A stretch of 15,884 bases of DNA from JAGMXM01 sp964458325 (GTDB taxonomy: Bacteria; Verrucomicrobiota; Verrucomicrobiia; Limisphaerales; UBA1319), in NCBI GenBank assembly GCA_964458325.1, contig CAYWIM010000098.1, positions 1-15,884 on the forward strand, in the 5' to 3' direction. Position 1 is the first letter of the stretch; each line of letters begins with the position of its first letter. Below, piece by piece: positions 7,335-15,204 of this stretch. The position numbers and the translations under genes were made by a program. The notes under the pieces were generated by a model. It was not told the DNA's origin. It worked only from the letters and a program-made list of their open reading frames with translations, and ran no database searches.

Positions 7335-7351
7335 CCAGAATTTTATTCTGG
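7335..7351. repeat. Short palindrome CCAGAAT-TTT-ATTCTGG
   Basis: Seven-base perfect arms around TTT. It could be an operator or a small hairpin in the leader of the gene at 7621. It is the last palindrome before base composition returns to the window norm. Confidence 0.4.
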
Positions 7352-7605
7352 AAAGTTATTGCCCGAGCGTCAAGAAAATGCGCCCGGCGCACAGACCCGC
7401 ACCGGCATCCGTGCTTTGGCCTTGTTGGGGGACGATGCGTCTGGTATCTGGACGGGGAAGAAACCCGGGGATGAGCGGCGAGCGCGCTGCCGACAAAGAC
7501 GGATGAAGGGCGCGAATCGATGGGTTTCGCGCGCGGCAATCCCGGCGTGAGAATTGCGCCGAGCCGGCATCCCGACCGGGTGAATTCTTCAACAGAACTG
7601 AATCC

Positions 7606-7611
7606 GAAGGA
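7606..7611 (+). promoter_or_regulatory. Ribosome binding site of the gene at 7621
   Basis: GAAGGA lies 9 nt before the ATG at 7621, a normal spacing, and supports that start. Confidence 0.6.
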
Positions 7612-7620
7612 AACCAGCTT

Positions 7621-8649
7621 ATGAAACTGAGCCTGGATACGATTGGTTATGGAGGCTACTTCACGGCGGCGGGCGAGCAGCTCCCGCTCGAGGACGCGAT
7701 CCGCCGCGCGGCCAAGTTCGGCTACGACGCCGCATGCATCTACGCGCACCGGCCGTTGGGATTTCCACTCGATCTGGACTCGAGCCGGCGGCGCCGGATC
7801 AAGGATCTATACGGCGAACTGGATTTGGATATGGGAGCCGTCGTCTGCTGCACCAATTTCCTCGAAGCCAACCATGTCCTCGTGTATCCGCGCGAGAAGG
7901 AAATCCTGTATGTTCGGGCCTGCATCGACATGGCCCGGGATCTGGGCTCGACCATCGTTCGCATCCTGGCCGCCTTTTACGGGTATTTCCAGAACCCGAT
8001 GGCGGGCCAGGGATATGGCCTGCCGAGCTTCGAATCCCGATCGCGCCGGGTGTCGCGCGGTGAAGACTGGATCGAGGCATGGCATCAGGTCCGCGAAGCG
8101 ATTGCGGAGCTGGCGCGCTATGCGCAGGACCAGGGGATCACGCTGGCCCTGCAGACCCATCCGGAGATCACCGTCAACAACGACGACACGCTCGCTTTGC
8201 TCGAAGAGATCGACGTCCCCAGCCTCAAGATCGGGCTGGACCTGCCGCTGCTCGAGTCCATCGAGCCCGAGTTTGTGCGGAAGACCGTGCATCGGATGAA
8301 AGGCCTCATGGCCTACTCGCACACGATCTCCCTGCGAAAGACGCTGACGGTGGGCGGGGCGGTGATCGGCTGGGAAGAAGTGACGCCGGGCAGCGAGCTT
8401 GATCCGTTGCCGTGGGAGGTGTTTCTCCAGGCGTGCCAGGAGATCGGATACGATGGCCTCCTCTCGGCCGAGCAATGCTCGCCCATCATCGTGAAAGGCC
8501 ACCGATTGGGGACGATCGAGACCGTCGACGAGCGATATGTCGAATCGCTCGCCTATCTGAAAGGGGTGCTGCGGAAGATCGGGGCGTATACCGGCCGGAG
8601 GGCAGACCCTTATTGCACGGCCTCGCACTCGGCGACCTTCCGGAGGTAG
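7621..8649 (+). CDS. TIM-barrel sugar phosphate isomerase/epimerase family protein
   Basis: A 342-residue protein with no signal peptide, starting at an ATG with GAAGGA 9 nt upstream. It belongs to the same xylose-isomerase-like TIM-barrel superfamily as the gene at 3903-4736 but is only distantly similar. Probable active-site positions are LALQTHPE (175-182), KIGLDLPLLES (203-213, D207), MAYSHTIS (230-237, H234) and LSAEQCSP (281-288, E284). The first metal-ligand position thus appears to be Gln178 instead of the usual Glu; related proteins with Q-N-H at this site are known, so it is a subfamily trait rather than decay. An insert at about 118-150 (YGYFQNPMAGQGYGLPSFES onward) adds length. 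The predicted role is isomerisation or epimerisation of a sugar or sugar derivative, substrate unknown. Its last 40 bp overlap the end of the convergent PPC-domain gene. Confidence 0.82.
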   Translation: MKLSLDTIGYGGYFTAAGEQLPLEDAIRRAAKFGYDAACIYAHRPLGFPLDLDSSRRRRIKDLYGELDLDMGAVVCCTNFLEANHVLVYPREKEILYVRACIDMARDLGSTIVRILAAFYGYFQNPMAGQGYGLPSFESRSRRVSRGEDWIEAWHQVREAIAELARYAQDQGITLALQTHPEITVNNDDTLALLEEIDVPSLKIGLDLPLLESIEPEFVRKTVHRMKGLMAYSHTISLRKTLTVGGAVIGWEEVTPGSELDPLPWEVFLQACQEIGYDGLLSAEQCSPIIVKGHRLGTIETVDERYVESLAYLKGVLRKIGAYTGRRADPYCTASHSATFRR

Positions 8650-10814
8650 AATTCGCTCGAGAGAAAACCGTCCTCGTAGAGCAGCCTGAGCTGGCGGAGG
8701 CGGCCTGCGACCTGGGCTTTGGTGAACGCGGGCGGCGATCCCGTTGATCCGGTCGAGGAGGCGGTTTGAGCCGGAGCGGAGACGGCTGGGCGTTGGGGCA
8801 GGGGGCGCTTGGCTGGCGTGAGATTGCTGGCGCCCAACACCATGGCTTTGAGGTCGCGGGCGGGAACGAGGTGGCGCCACAGGAATGCCTGCATCCGGTC
8901 CTCGGCCGGGACCGCCTCGCGGACGATGCGGCGGCCGCCGGCCTGCGCGGCGCCCACGATCGAGAGGTCGACTGGCTGGCTGGTGGCGGGCAGGGTGGTC
9001 CGGATGGTGAGCCGCGCGGTGGTCTGGGTGCTGGCGAGCGTCACGGGGGTGGCGGAGAAACCATTCAGCGGCTGCCTCAGGGACAACTGGATGGGGCCGC
9101 TGAATCCGTCCATGCGCTGCGCGAACACGGTGACTGTCGTCGAGGATCGGCCGCGGAGGGCGATGCTCGAGGGCACGACGCGAAGCTCGAAATCGGGCTG
9201 CGGCGCGCTCAAGCGAAGCCGGTAGCCGTATTCCTCGCCCCCCTGGCGGGCGGTGTCGCCGATATGGATGAAGTAAACCCCGGCGGCCGGCAGCCGGGCC
9301 ATGAACCATGAATCGGCAGAGTGCGTGTGGAGCCCGGCGCCCAGATCCTCGCGGTCGTCGTTGAAGGCCAGCACGCGGCCCGACGCGTCGGTGAGCTTGA
9401 TGACCGAGTCCAGCGGCGAATCGAGCCGGCGCGCCTGGACCCCGACGGCGATCAGGCTGCCGGCTGCCCCGGTGAACTCAAACACATCCCAGTCGTCCGG
9501 GCGGTCGATGCGCCCGTTCATCATCAGGGGCAGCGCGACTTTCTGGGCCGTTTCGACGCCATTGTTGGCTTCTTTTTCCAGATGTTCGGGGAGCGTTCCC
9601 AGGGCGAACGGCATGGGATTGGAGATCCGCGTGTCCCGCTTTGCCGTGAGCCAGCAGAGGCCGGGGCTCGAGTTGGCGGGGGGCGCCGCCAGGAGGGCTT
9701 GATCGAGGTTCCAGCCTTTCATCGAGGGCGTGGCAGGCGCGCCGGCCCGGGCGCCCAGGGGGAACAGGCTCGAAAGAAATGGCAGCTCGCCGACGCTCAG
9801 ACGATATACGAAATCCTCGCGCCCGCGATAGATGGCGTCGGTGATCTCGATCACATACTCGCCGTCCCGAGGGGCCTCGAACCGGAGGACTGGATCCGGC
9901 TTGAACCGGTAGTCGTCCGCGAAGGCGACTTCTTTTCCCTGATCGTCGCGCAGGGTTAAAACAGGCTGGAACCAGCCGGGCACGGCATCGGCGATATAGG
10001 GGACCAGCTGCCGGGCGAGGGTGGTGACGACCAGCCGCTGGCCCTGGCGCGCGGCGAAGCGGTAGCGGTTGACCTCGCCGGAAGCGATCTGCCCATTCAA
10101 CGTGCAGGGCAGGTCGATCCGGACCTCGATCTCCTCCAGGGGCCGCTTGCGCAATGCCAGCTCCTCCTTGCCGAGCATCTGGAGCGCGGCGGTGGTCATC
10201 GGCTTGCGGGTGTGCTCGGTCAACTGGCCCACATGGAACGGGAGCGGGTTGGACACGCCGCGGGGCGTGACCAGCCGGATCTCGCGCTCGCCCGGCTCGG
10301 CGTTGGGCGTGATCGTGATTTCGAGAAACGCCAGGTTGGCGATCGAGACGCAAGCGGGCGTGGCCACGTGCTCGCGCAGGCGCCTTTCGATCCGGGCCAT
10401 CAGATCGCCGGACGATTGGGCGGGCGTGGGCCGCAGCGGTGCCCGGTCCGAACCCCCGGCTGCCCGCGCTCTCGCGGATCGAGCCGGGGCGGCGGGCGTC
10501 GCCGCTTTTCTCAGCTCCCGCAGCTGCTCGTTGATCAGCTGGTTTTCCTGGGGGTTCAAGCGCCGGTAGTGATCGAGGACCCTGCCGGTCACCCCTGAGC
10601 CGGTGACCAGGACCGCGTGGACGTCATCCAGACCCTGCCCGCCGAGCCGGATTTGGACTTTTGTGCCCTGTTGTCCGCCGGCCGGATAAACGTAGCCGAT
10701 GTAGGGGCGTTGCTGGACCTGGGCTTGAAGGCCGAGGGCCAGCCCTGCCGCCAATGCGATCGGGGCGATCCCGCGGAGGATCCGGCGGCCGGCGCGGTGC
10801 AAGGGGTGGTTCAT
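8610..10814 (-). CDS. Secreted PPC-domain protein with C-terminal SHOCT-like hairpin
   Basis: A 734-residue protein starting at the ATG at 10814, 8 bp after the DUF1501 stop; the frame is open much further 5', but that part is a shadow of the DUF1501 gene. Residues 1-32 are a signal peptide: an Arg-rich n-region, then APIALAAGLALGLQA. YIGYVYPAGGQQGTKVQIRLGG (about 38-59) is the beta-sandwich opening seen in PPC proteins beside DUF1501 genes. Two bacterial pre-peptidase C-terminal (PPC) domains lie at about 235-341 (NRYRFAARQGQRL, DGEYVIEITD) and 425-536 (DWDVFEFTGAAGSLI, AGVYFIHIGD). Ala/Arg/Pro-rich linkers are at 104-134 and 664-695. Residues 702-731 (GRLRQLRLLYEDGFLSSEF) resemble a SHOCT oligomerisation hairpin. 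No protease domain is present. It is the last gene of the four-gene minus-strand cluster. The role is unknown; a binding or assembly partner of the DUF1501 and DUF1553 products is inferred. Confidence 0.85.
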   Translation of the reverse strand: MNHPLHRAGRRILRGIAPIALAAGLALGLQAQVQQRPYIGYVYPAGGQQGTKVQIRLGGQGLDDVHAVLVTGSGVTGRVLDHYRRLNPQENQLINEQLRELRKAATPAAPARSARARAAGGSDRAPLRPTPAQSSGDLMARIERRLREHVATPACVSIANLAFLEITITPNAEPGEREIRLVTPRGVSNPLPFHVGQLTEHTRKPMTTAALQMLGKEELALRKRPLEEIEVRIDLPCTLNGQIASGEVNRYRFAARQGQRLVVTTLARQLVPYIADAVPGWFQPVLTLRDDQGKEVAFADDYRFKPDPVLRFEAPRDGEYVIEITDAIYRGREDFVYRLSVGELPFLSSLFPLGARAGAPATPSMKGWNLDQALLAAPPANSSPGLCWLTAKRDTRISNPMPFALGTLPEHLEKEANNGVETAQKVALPLMMNGRIDRPDDWDVFEFTGAAGSLIAVGVQARRLDSPLDSVIKLTDASGRVLAFNDDREDLGAGLHTHSADSWFMARLPAAGVYFIHIGDTARQGGEEYGYRLRLSAPQPDFELRVVPSSIALRGRSSTTVTVFAQRMDGFSGPIQLSLRQPLNGFSATPVTLASTQTTARLTIRTTLPATSQPVDLSIVGAAQAGGRRIVREAVPAEDRMQAFLWRHLVPARDLKAMVLGASNLTPAKRPLPQRPAVSAPAQTASSTGSTGSPPAFTKAQVAGRLRQLRLLYEDGFLSSEFYLRKVAECEAVQ

Positions 10815-10822
10815 AAGCCGAG

Positions 10823-12217
10823 CTACATGATCTCCGTCAGCAGGCCACCCGATCTCACGCCTTGGGCGGCAGCCGGCAGGACCAAAGCATCCAGACCGAG
10901 CGGGTGGGGGAGCTTGGCGCGGGCGTCGATGCCGCTGAGGGCATAGATGCTGCCCAGCAAATCCGCGGGATAGATCGGGCGGTCCTGGACGTCTTCGGCC
11001 TTGGGGGTGGAGGCGCCGACCACCTTGCCGCCCTGGAAGCCGCCGCCCGCAACGAGCGCGGTGAAGACGTTGCCCCAGTGGTTTCTCCCGCCGTTCCACG
11101 GGGGCTGCCAGTCGACCTTGGGACCGCGGCCGAACTCGCCGCAGCACCACACCAGGGTGCTCCCGAGCAAGCTGCGCTCGTGCAGGTCGAGCAGGAGCGC
11201 AGCCAGACCCTGGTCCAGCTGCGGGCATTGCCGGCGCATGGTCGCGAAATGGTTGCTGTGCGTGTCCCAGCCGCCCGGGTAGTTGATGACGATGTAAGGA
11301 ACGCCCGCTTCGACCATGCGGCGCGCCGCCAGGCAATCCTGCCCGAACGTGTGGCGGCCGTAGCGGTCGCGCACATCCGGCTTTTCCAGGGAGAGATCGA
11401 ACACCTTTCGGCCCTCGCCCAGGATCAGTTCGTAAGCCTGCTTCTTGGCGTCCTCGGAGGCTGCGACTTGTGGGCTGGCGGCCATCGCTTGCCCGAGCGT
11501 GTCGATGCTTTCGAGCAAATCGCGCCGGGCCTGCTGGCGGTCGTCCGACAGGCTGCGCGACACCACCCCCTCGACCTCGAATCGGGCCGCGTTGGGATCG
11601 CCCCCGGTCGCGAACGGCTTCAGCTTCGGCCCCAAAAAGCCTTCCTCGGAAAACCGCCCCTGCGGACGCGTCAATACGACGTACGGCGGGATCATGCCCT
11701 TGTACTCCTTCGACTTGAAATAGGCGAACACGGCGCCGACGCTCGGATACGCCAGCCGCTCTCCCGGCGCATGCCCGGTCTGCATCAGGTAGGCGGCGGT
11801 CTCATGGCCGTTATTCCGATGCGTCATGCCTCGAAGGAGCGAGTATTTATCCGCCTGCTTGGCCAGGAGCGGGAACAGCTGCCCCACCTGGATGCCATCG
11901 ACGTTGGTGGGGATCGCCGTCTTGAACTCGCCCAGGTAATCGTATCCCGCATCCGGCTTGGGATCCCAGGTGTCGATATGGGACATGCCGCCCCAGAGGA
12001 AGATCTGGATGACCGATTTCGCCCGGGCCTTGATCGCGGGCGAAGCCGCCGGAGATGGCGCGGGCGCGCCCGATCCCCGTCCGCTGGACGCCAGCAACCC
12101 AGCGGTGCTGAAAAGGCCGATCCGCAGCGCCTGGCGCCGCGATATGGGGATGCCCAGATGCAAGCCCAGGGGAAAGCCAACCGCGGGCTTGGATGTCGAA
12201 CTGGATAGTGCGTTCAT
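10823..12217 (-). CDS. DUF1501 family protein with Tat signal
   Basis: A 464-residue protein. The ATG at 12217 is chosen because it follows the DUF1553 stop by 22 bp and gives a proper twin-arginine signal, S26-R27-R28-Q-A-L with hydrophobic stretch to about 45; export folded through Tat is expected. The frame extends to 12781, but that part overlaps the DUF1553 gene. Family motifs are GGMSHIDTWDPKPDA (76-90), GGWDTHSNHF (315-324), CCGEFGRGPK (358-367) and GGRNHWGNVF (376-385). DUF1501 proteins are related to the alkaline phosphatase/sulfatase fold, and the Asp/His pattern (D82, D318, H320, H380) would suit metal binding, but no activity is established. It is almost always found beside DUF1549/DUF1553 genes in Planctomycetota and Verrucomicrobiota, as here. 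There is no Shine-Dalgarno sequence: the 22-bp spacer contains a run of nine C on the coding strand. Confidence 0.92.
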   Translation of the reverse strand: MNALSSSTSKPAVGFPLGLHLGIPISRRQALRIGLFSTAGLLASSGRGSGAPAPSPAASPAIKARAKSVIQIFLWGGMSHIDTWDPKPDAGYDYLGEFKTAIPTNVDGIQVGQLFPLLAKQADKYSLLRGMTHRNNGHETAAYLMQTGHAPGERLAYPSVGAVFAYFKSKEYKGMIPPYVVLTRPQGRFSEEGFLGPKLKPFATGGDPNAARFEVEGVVSRSLSDDRQQARRDLLESIDTLGQAMAASPQVAASEDAKKQAYELILGEGRKVFDLSLEKPDVRDRYGRHTFGQDCLAARRMVEAGVPYIVINYPGGWDTHSNHFATMRRQCPQLDQGLAALLLDLHERSLLGSTLVWCCGEFGRGPKVDWQPPWNGGRNHWGNVFTALVAGGGFQGGKVVGASTPKAEDVQDRPIYPADLLGSIYALSGIDARAKLPHPLGLDALVLPAAAQGVRSGGLLTEIM

Positions 12218-12224
12218 CGCTCGA

Positions 12225-12233
12225 GGGGGGGGG
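12225..12233 (+). repeat. Nine-G homopolymer in the DUF1553-DUF1501 spacer
   Basis: G9 on the + strand (C9 in the transcript) sits 7 bp before the DUF1501 start codon, where a ribosome site would be. It could vary in length by slippage or be a sequencing error. Confidence 0.8.
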
Positions 12234-12239
12234 TCGATG

Positions 12240-13943
12240 TCAGTGGCGAAAGAGAAACTCGGTGCTGTTGATGAGCGCCCACGCGACGTCCACCCACTCT
12301 TCGCGTCGCACGGCGGGTCGGAACCGGCTGGCCCGGCCGGCCGGGCTCGCTGCAGCCGTTGCGCCGTAGGCAGTCGCGACCTGGATTTCGTCCGGTGTCG
12401 GAAACCGGGAGAGAATCGCCAGGTAGAGCTCCTCGATGATTTCAGGCGCCGGGCGGCGGGAATCGAGAATGGCCCTGAGCCAGGGGCCTTGCTCGAGCTT
12501 GCGCTGGATATGGCTGGAGTTGAGCAGGTGCAGCCACTGGGCGGGGACGGGGTTGTTGTTGCGTTCGTTCTCCATGCCCGTGGCGCGCGCCGAACGGCCG
12601 AACAGGGCCAGGAAAGGACTGGTGATGCTCCCGTCGCCGATCGCGATCGCCGGCATATCCGCGGGGATATAAGTGTAGGGCTCCGGGATCGGGCTCGTGT
12701 AGAGGTCGGATGCGCCCGTGACGCGATTGATGGCGTCGATGAGCACTTCGGCTTCGAGCCGCCGCAGCGGATAGCTGGCAAAGTGTGCGGCTGCTTCCGG
12801 CTGCATCGGCCTGGGCATCGAGGAGAACTGGTAGGTGGCCGAGCGCAGGATCAGCCGATACAGGTGTTTCAGGTCGTAATCCTTTGCGATCAGCTCCTTC
12901 GCCAGATAGGCCAGCAGCTCGGGATTGCTCGGCCGATTGTCCGGCCGGATGTCGTCCGGCTCATGGATGATGCCACGTCCCAGGAGCCACGCCCAAACCC
13001 GGTTCGCAATCGCGCGAGTGAACCAGGGGTTCCACGGCGTGATGAGCCAATCGGCGAAGACCTCTCGCGGATCCCGGTCCGGGGAGAGCCGGGCCGTGGT
13101 TCCGTCCGGGAGCATTGCGGCAATGGTCGGGCCGTTCGTCCAGGGCTGGATAGCCGGTTGGGCCGCGGCATTGGCGGGCAGCCCAATCGACGAAACGGAG
13201 TCCTTGCCGGGCGCTGTGTTGCCGGCGACCGCGCTGGATCCCAACGGATCCCAAAACACGTGCTCCTCCTTCCATTCACCGGTAGGCTTGTAGCCGATCT
13301 GCGAGAAAAACAACTCCGCGCCAGCCTGCCGGTTGCTCGGCCAGGCATCCGCCCTCGACCCCATGAACGTCAGGGCCACCGCGCTCACAATCCCCTGCGG
13401 CGTTCGGTTCTGGACTGCACGATAGAAATTGACGGGGCCGACCCGGAAGTTGCTGCCGCTCGAAGTCAGCAGTTCGCGCGCGAACTGGTTGTACGGTTGG
13501 TTCGCCGCGATGGACGCCCGGACCCAGCGGTGGTACGCCTGAGCTGCGTTCGGCCAGAGATTGGCCGGAAATTCCGCCTTGATCCGGAGCACATCACCCC
13601 ATCTCATGGCCCAGTAAACGGCAAATTCCTCGCGGTCGAGCAACCGATCGATCAGGTCGTTGCGCCGGTTGGGATCGGTGCTGCGAAGAAACTCCCGAGC
13701 TTCGGCCGCCGTCGGCAGCGTGCCGATGATGTCGAGGTAGGCGCGGCGGATGAACACCGCGTCCGAGCAGCGGGGCGGCGGATTCAAGCCGAGCGCATCG
13801 AGCCGCTCGAATACGAGTTCATCGATGTGGTTTTGCGCGACGGCAGGCGCCGATTCCTCGAATGGATGCTCTGCGGACCGGGGGGCCGGCGAGGCAGCCA
13901 GCGCCGCGGCCAAGATCAGGAATGAAATCGGCCAGGTGCTCAT
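12240..13943 (-). CDS. DUF1549 and DUF1553 domain protein
   Basis: A 567-residue protein. The ATG at 13943 gives a short signal peptide (MSTWPISFLILAAALAA) with probable cleavage near residue 24, so it is exported; longer in-frame extension is not family-like. DUF1549 covers about 36-250: IDELVFERLDALGL (40-53), RRAYLDIIGTLPTAAEAREFL (66-86), and the RWGDVLRIKAEFP block (114-126). DUF1553 covers about 290-545: FTRAIANRVWAWLLGRGI (308-325), YPLRRLEAEVLIDAI (391-405) and the ending WALINSTEFLFRH (555-567). Many relatives carry a Cys-x-x-Cys-His motif near the end of DUF1549; here the equivalent place (about 190-218) reads FMGSRADAW then FFSQIGYKP without any Cys, and no N-terminal cytochrome domain is present. 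The function is unknown. It lies 49 bp downstream of the sialidase-like gene and 22 bp upstream of DUF1501, so one transcript is likely. Confidence 0.92.
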   Translation of the reverse strand: MSTWPISFLILAAALAASPAPRSAEHPFEESAPAVAQNHIDELVFERLDALGLNPPPRCSDAVFIRRAYLDIIGTLPTAAEAREFLRSTDPNRRNDLIDRLLDREEFAVYWAMRWGDVLRIKAEFPANLWPNAAQAYHRWVRASIAANQPYNQFARELLTSSGSNFRVGPVNFYRAVQNRTPQGIVSAVALTFMGSRADAWPSNRQAGAELFFSQIGYKPTGEWKEEHVFWDPLGSSAVAGNTAPGKDSVSSIGLPANAAAQPAIQPWTNGPTIAAMLPDGTTARLSPDRDPREVFADWLITPWNPWFTRAIANRVWAWLLGRGIIHEPDDIRPDNRPSNPELLAYLAKELIAKDYDLKHLYRLILRSATYQFSSMPRPMQPEAAAHFASYPLRRLEAEVLIDAINRVTGASDLYTSPIPEPYTYIPADMPAIAIGDGSITSPFLALFGRSARATGMENERNNNPVPAQWLHLLNSSHIQRKLEQGPWLRAILDSRRPAPEIIEELYLAILSRFPTPDEIQVATAYGATAAASPAGRASRFRPAVRREEWVDVAWALINSTEFLFRH

Positions 13944-13992
13944 CCGATGCAACTGCGCCACATATACCACACGGCGCCGGCGCTGCAAGAAT

Positions 13993-15204
13993 TCAAGGGC
14001 GGATCGGAACCGAGTCGGCCATCGTCCTGGCGCGGAAGCTCGAGAAACGATGGAAGGTGAGGAAGTTCGCGTCGTGGTTGTTGTGCGCGCCGCCCAGCCC
14101 ATCGTCGAAGGCGGTGCGGCAGACGGCGATGATGTCGTCGCCCTCGAAGAGCCAGTCCACATACTGGAACCCGTGCTTGGGCACGTCGGGATGATACAGC
14201 AGGATGCATCGCACCGTCCATCGAGCCAGATCGCTCGAGCAGGTCAGGGCGAGCGTGTTCCGGATGCCGCCGGGATTCGGGGCGCGGTGCCGCTCGTGGA
14301 CGATGCTGGCCAGCGACCAATAGAGCCGGCTCTGGCGGTCGAAGCGGATGGCGAATTTCTTCGCGCCCCCCGGGAAATCCACGAAGCCCGTGTCCGGATC
14401 GAAGGAGGCGGTCCTGCCGTCCGCGCTGATCCGGACGATGGCGGCCTTCTCGTCGGGCGATCGCGTCTGCACCCGGAGCACATTGACCATCTCGCCGCTG
14501 GGCGCGACGACCGCGTTGCCTTCGAGCCAGGCGCCCATGTCGCCGTTGTTCCATGCGCGGTCGCTCGGCAGGAAGTTGCTGGCGGTCCAGGAGGCGGAGT
14601 CGAGCAGGTCGGCGTCGGCGGGCGCGGAGAGCATCCCGGCGCGGTAGTGGATGCCCCAGGCTGCGGGCGGGTTGCGCCACTCGAACGCGCGCCAGAGGCG
14701 GCCGCTGTGCTCGATCACGGGCATCGGCGCGCAGTGGTATTCGCCATTGTCGCGCAGGAGGCCCGAGGCGCCATGGGTCGGCGACGTCCACGTCTCGCCG
14801 CCATCGGCCGAGCGCCGGATGAGGATGTTCCCGTGGTGCCGATCCGGTCCCAAGAGGTAGAGGGCGCCCCGATGCACGAACAGAGACGACCAGAATGCCC
14901 CCTGGATCTCGGAGATCCTCTTCCAGGATTGGCCCCGGTCGCCCGATCGGAACATGGCCGTCCGCGCGCTCCGGTGCTCGTTCGATCTCGGGCCGAAGAA
15001 ATCGTGCGAGGCCACGTAATCGCCGCCGGGCAGGACGGCGATGCTGGGCGAGCCGATGTAAAGCCCCGACAATGCCGGGCTGTGGTCGATGACCACGCCG
15101 GGCACAAGATCGAATCGCGGCCTGGGCTCCGCGCCGCTCGAGGTTGAAAGGGCGGCGCCAACCAGGGCAATCAGGATGGCCGCCAGGATGTGTCGCGTGT
15201 TCAT
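13993..15204 (-). CDS. Sialidase-like BNR/Asp-box secreted protein
   Basis: A 403-residue protein with a signal peptide at 1-25 (HILAAILIALVGAALS core). The ATG at 15204 is preferred because AAAAGAA lies about 8 nt upstream; the ATG at 15210 adds two residues, and the TTG at 15222 is unlikely. Two clear Asp-boxes, S87-GDRGQSW and S132-ADGGETW, mark a six-bladed beta-propeller of the sialidase superfamily. The C-terminal GGAHNNHDANFLTFHRFSSF (370-389) is typical of the sialidase-like group abundant in Planctomycetota and Verrucomicrobiota. I cannot identify the full arginine triad, so sialic acid hydrolysis is not proven; other glycan or non-catalytic roles are possible. It is first in the four-gene minus-strand cluster, so the promoter should lie in 15205-15430; TTGACG occurs there on the minus strand (about 15307-15312), but no good -10 box is at the right spacing. 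Confidence 0.85.
   Translation of the reverse strand: MNTRHILAAILIALVGAALSTSSGAEPRPRFDLVPGVVIDHSPALSGLYIGSPSIAVLPGGDYVASHDFFGPRSNEHRSARTAMFRSGDRGQSWKRISEIQGAFWSSLFVHRGALYLLGPDRHHGNILIRRSADGGETWTSPTHGASGLLRDNGEYHCAPMPVIEHSGRLWRAFEWRNPPAAWGIHYRAGMLSAPADADLLDSASWTASNFLPSDRAWNNGDMGAWLEGNAVVAPSGEMVNVLRVQTRSPDEKAAIVRISADGRTASFDPDTGFVDFPGGAKKFAIRFDRQSRLYWSLASIVHERHRAPNPGGIRNTLALTCSSDLARWTVRCILLYHPDVPKHGFQYVDWLFEGDDIIAVCRTAFDDGLGGAHNNHDANFLTFHRFSSFRARTMADSVPIRP

Larger units (their letters stand above)
7020..7620. other. 601-bp gene-free region between divergent genes, with several palindromes
   Basis: The region lies upstream of both the secreted-protein gene (minus) and a TIM-barrel gene (plus), so it should hold both promoters. 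Positions about 7020-7350 are AT-richer than anything else in the window. It contains a tandem CTGACAA pair (7059-7072), a long GC hairpin (7144-7184), CCGGAA-A-TTCCGG (7263-7275), AAAAAG-GT-CTTTTT (7291-7304) and CCAGAAT-TTT-ATTCTGG (7335-7351). From about 7360 base composition returns to normal with no convincing gene; a 73-codon frame at 7329-7550 has no family features. I found no tRNA and no confident sigma-70 promoter. Confidence 0.6.

Noticed and set aside
7329..7550. 73-codon + strand frame upstream of the TIM-barrel gene
   Set aside because: No ribosome site, no recognisable motif, Arg-rich composition typical of non-coding GC-rich DNA.
7807..9309. 500-codon minus-strand open frame
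   Set aside because: Runs through the antisense of the TIM-barrel gene and an alternative frame of the PPC gene; composition is that of a GC-rich shadow.
10815..11336. 5' extension of the PPC gene to a 908-residue protein
   Set aside because: The extension overlaps the DUF1501 gene in another frame and lacks domain features; the signal peptide begins at 10814.
10862..12208. 448-codon + strand open frame
   Set aside because: Antisense shadow of the DUF1501 gene.
11958..13925. 655-codon + strand open frame
   Set aside because: Antisense to DUF1501 and DUF1553, both strongly supported by motifs.
13750..15147. 465-codon + strand open frame
   Set aside because: Antisense shadow of the sialidase-like gene, which has Asp-boxes and a signal peptide.
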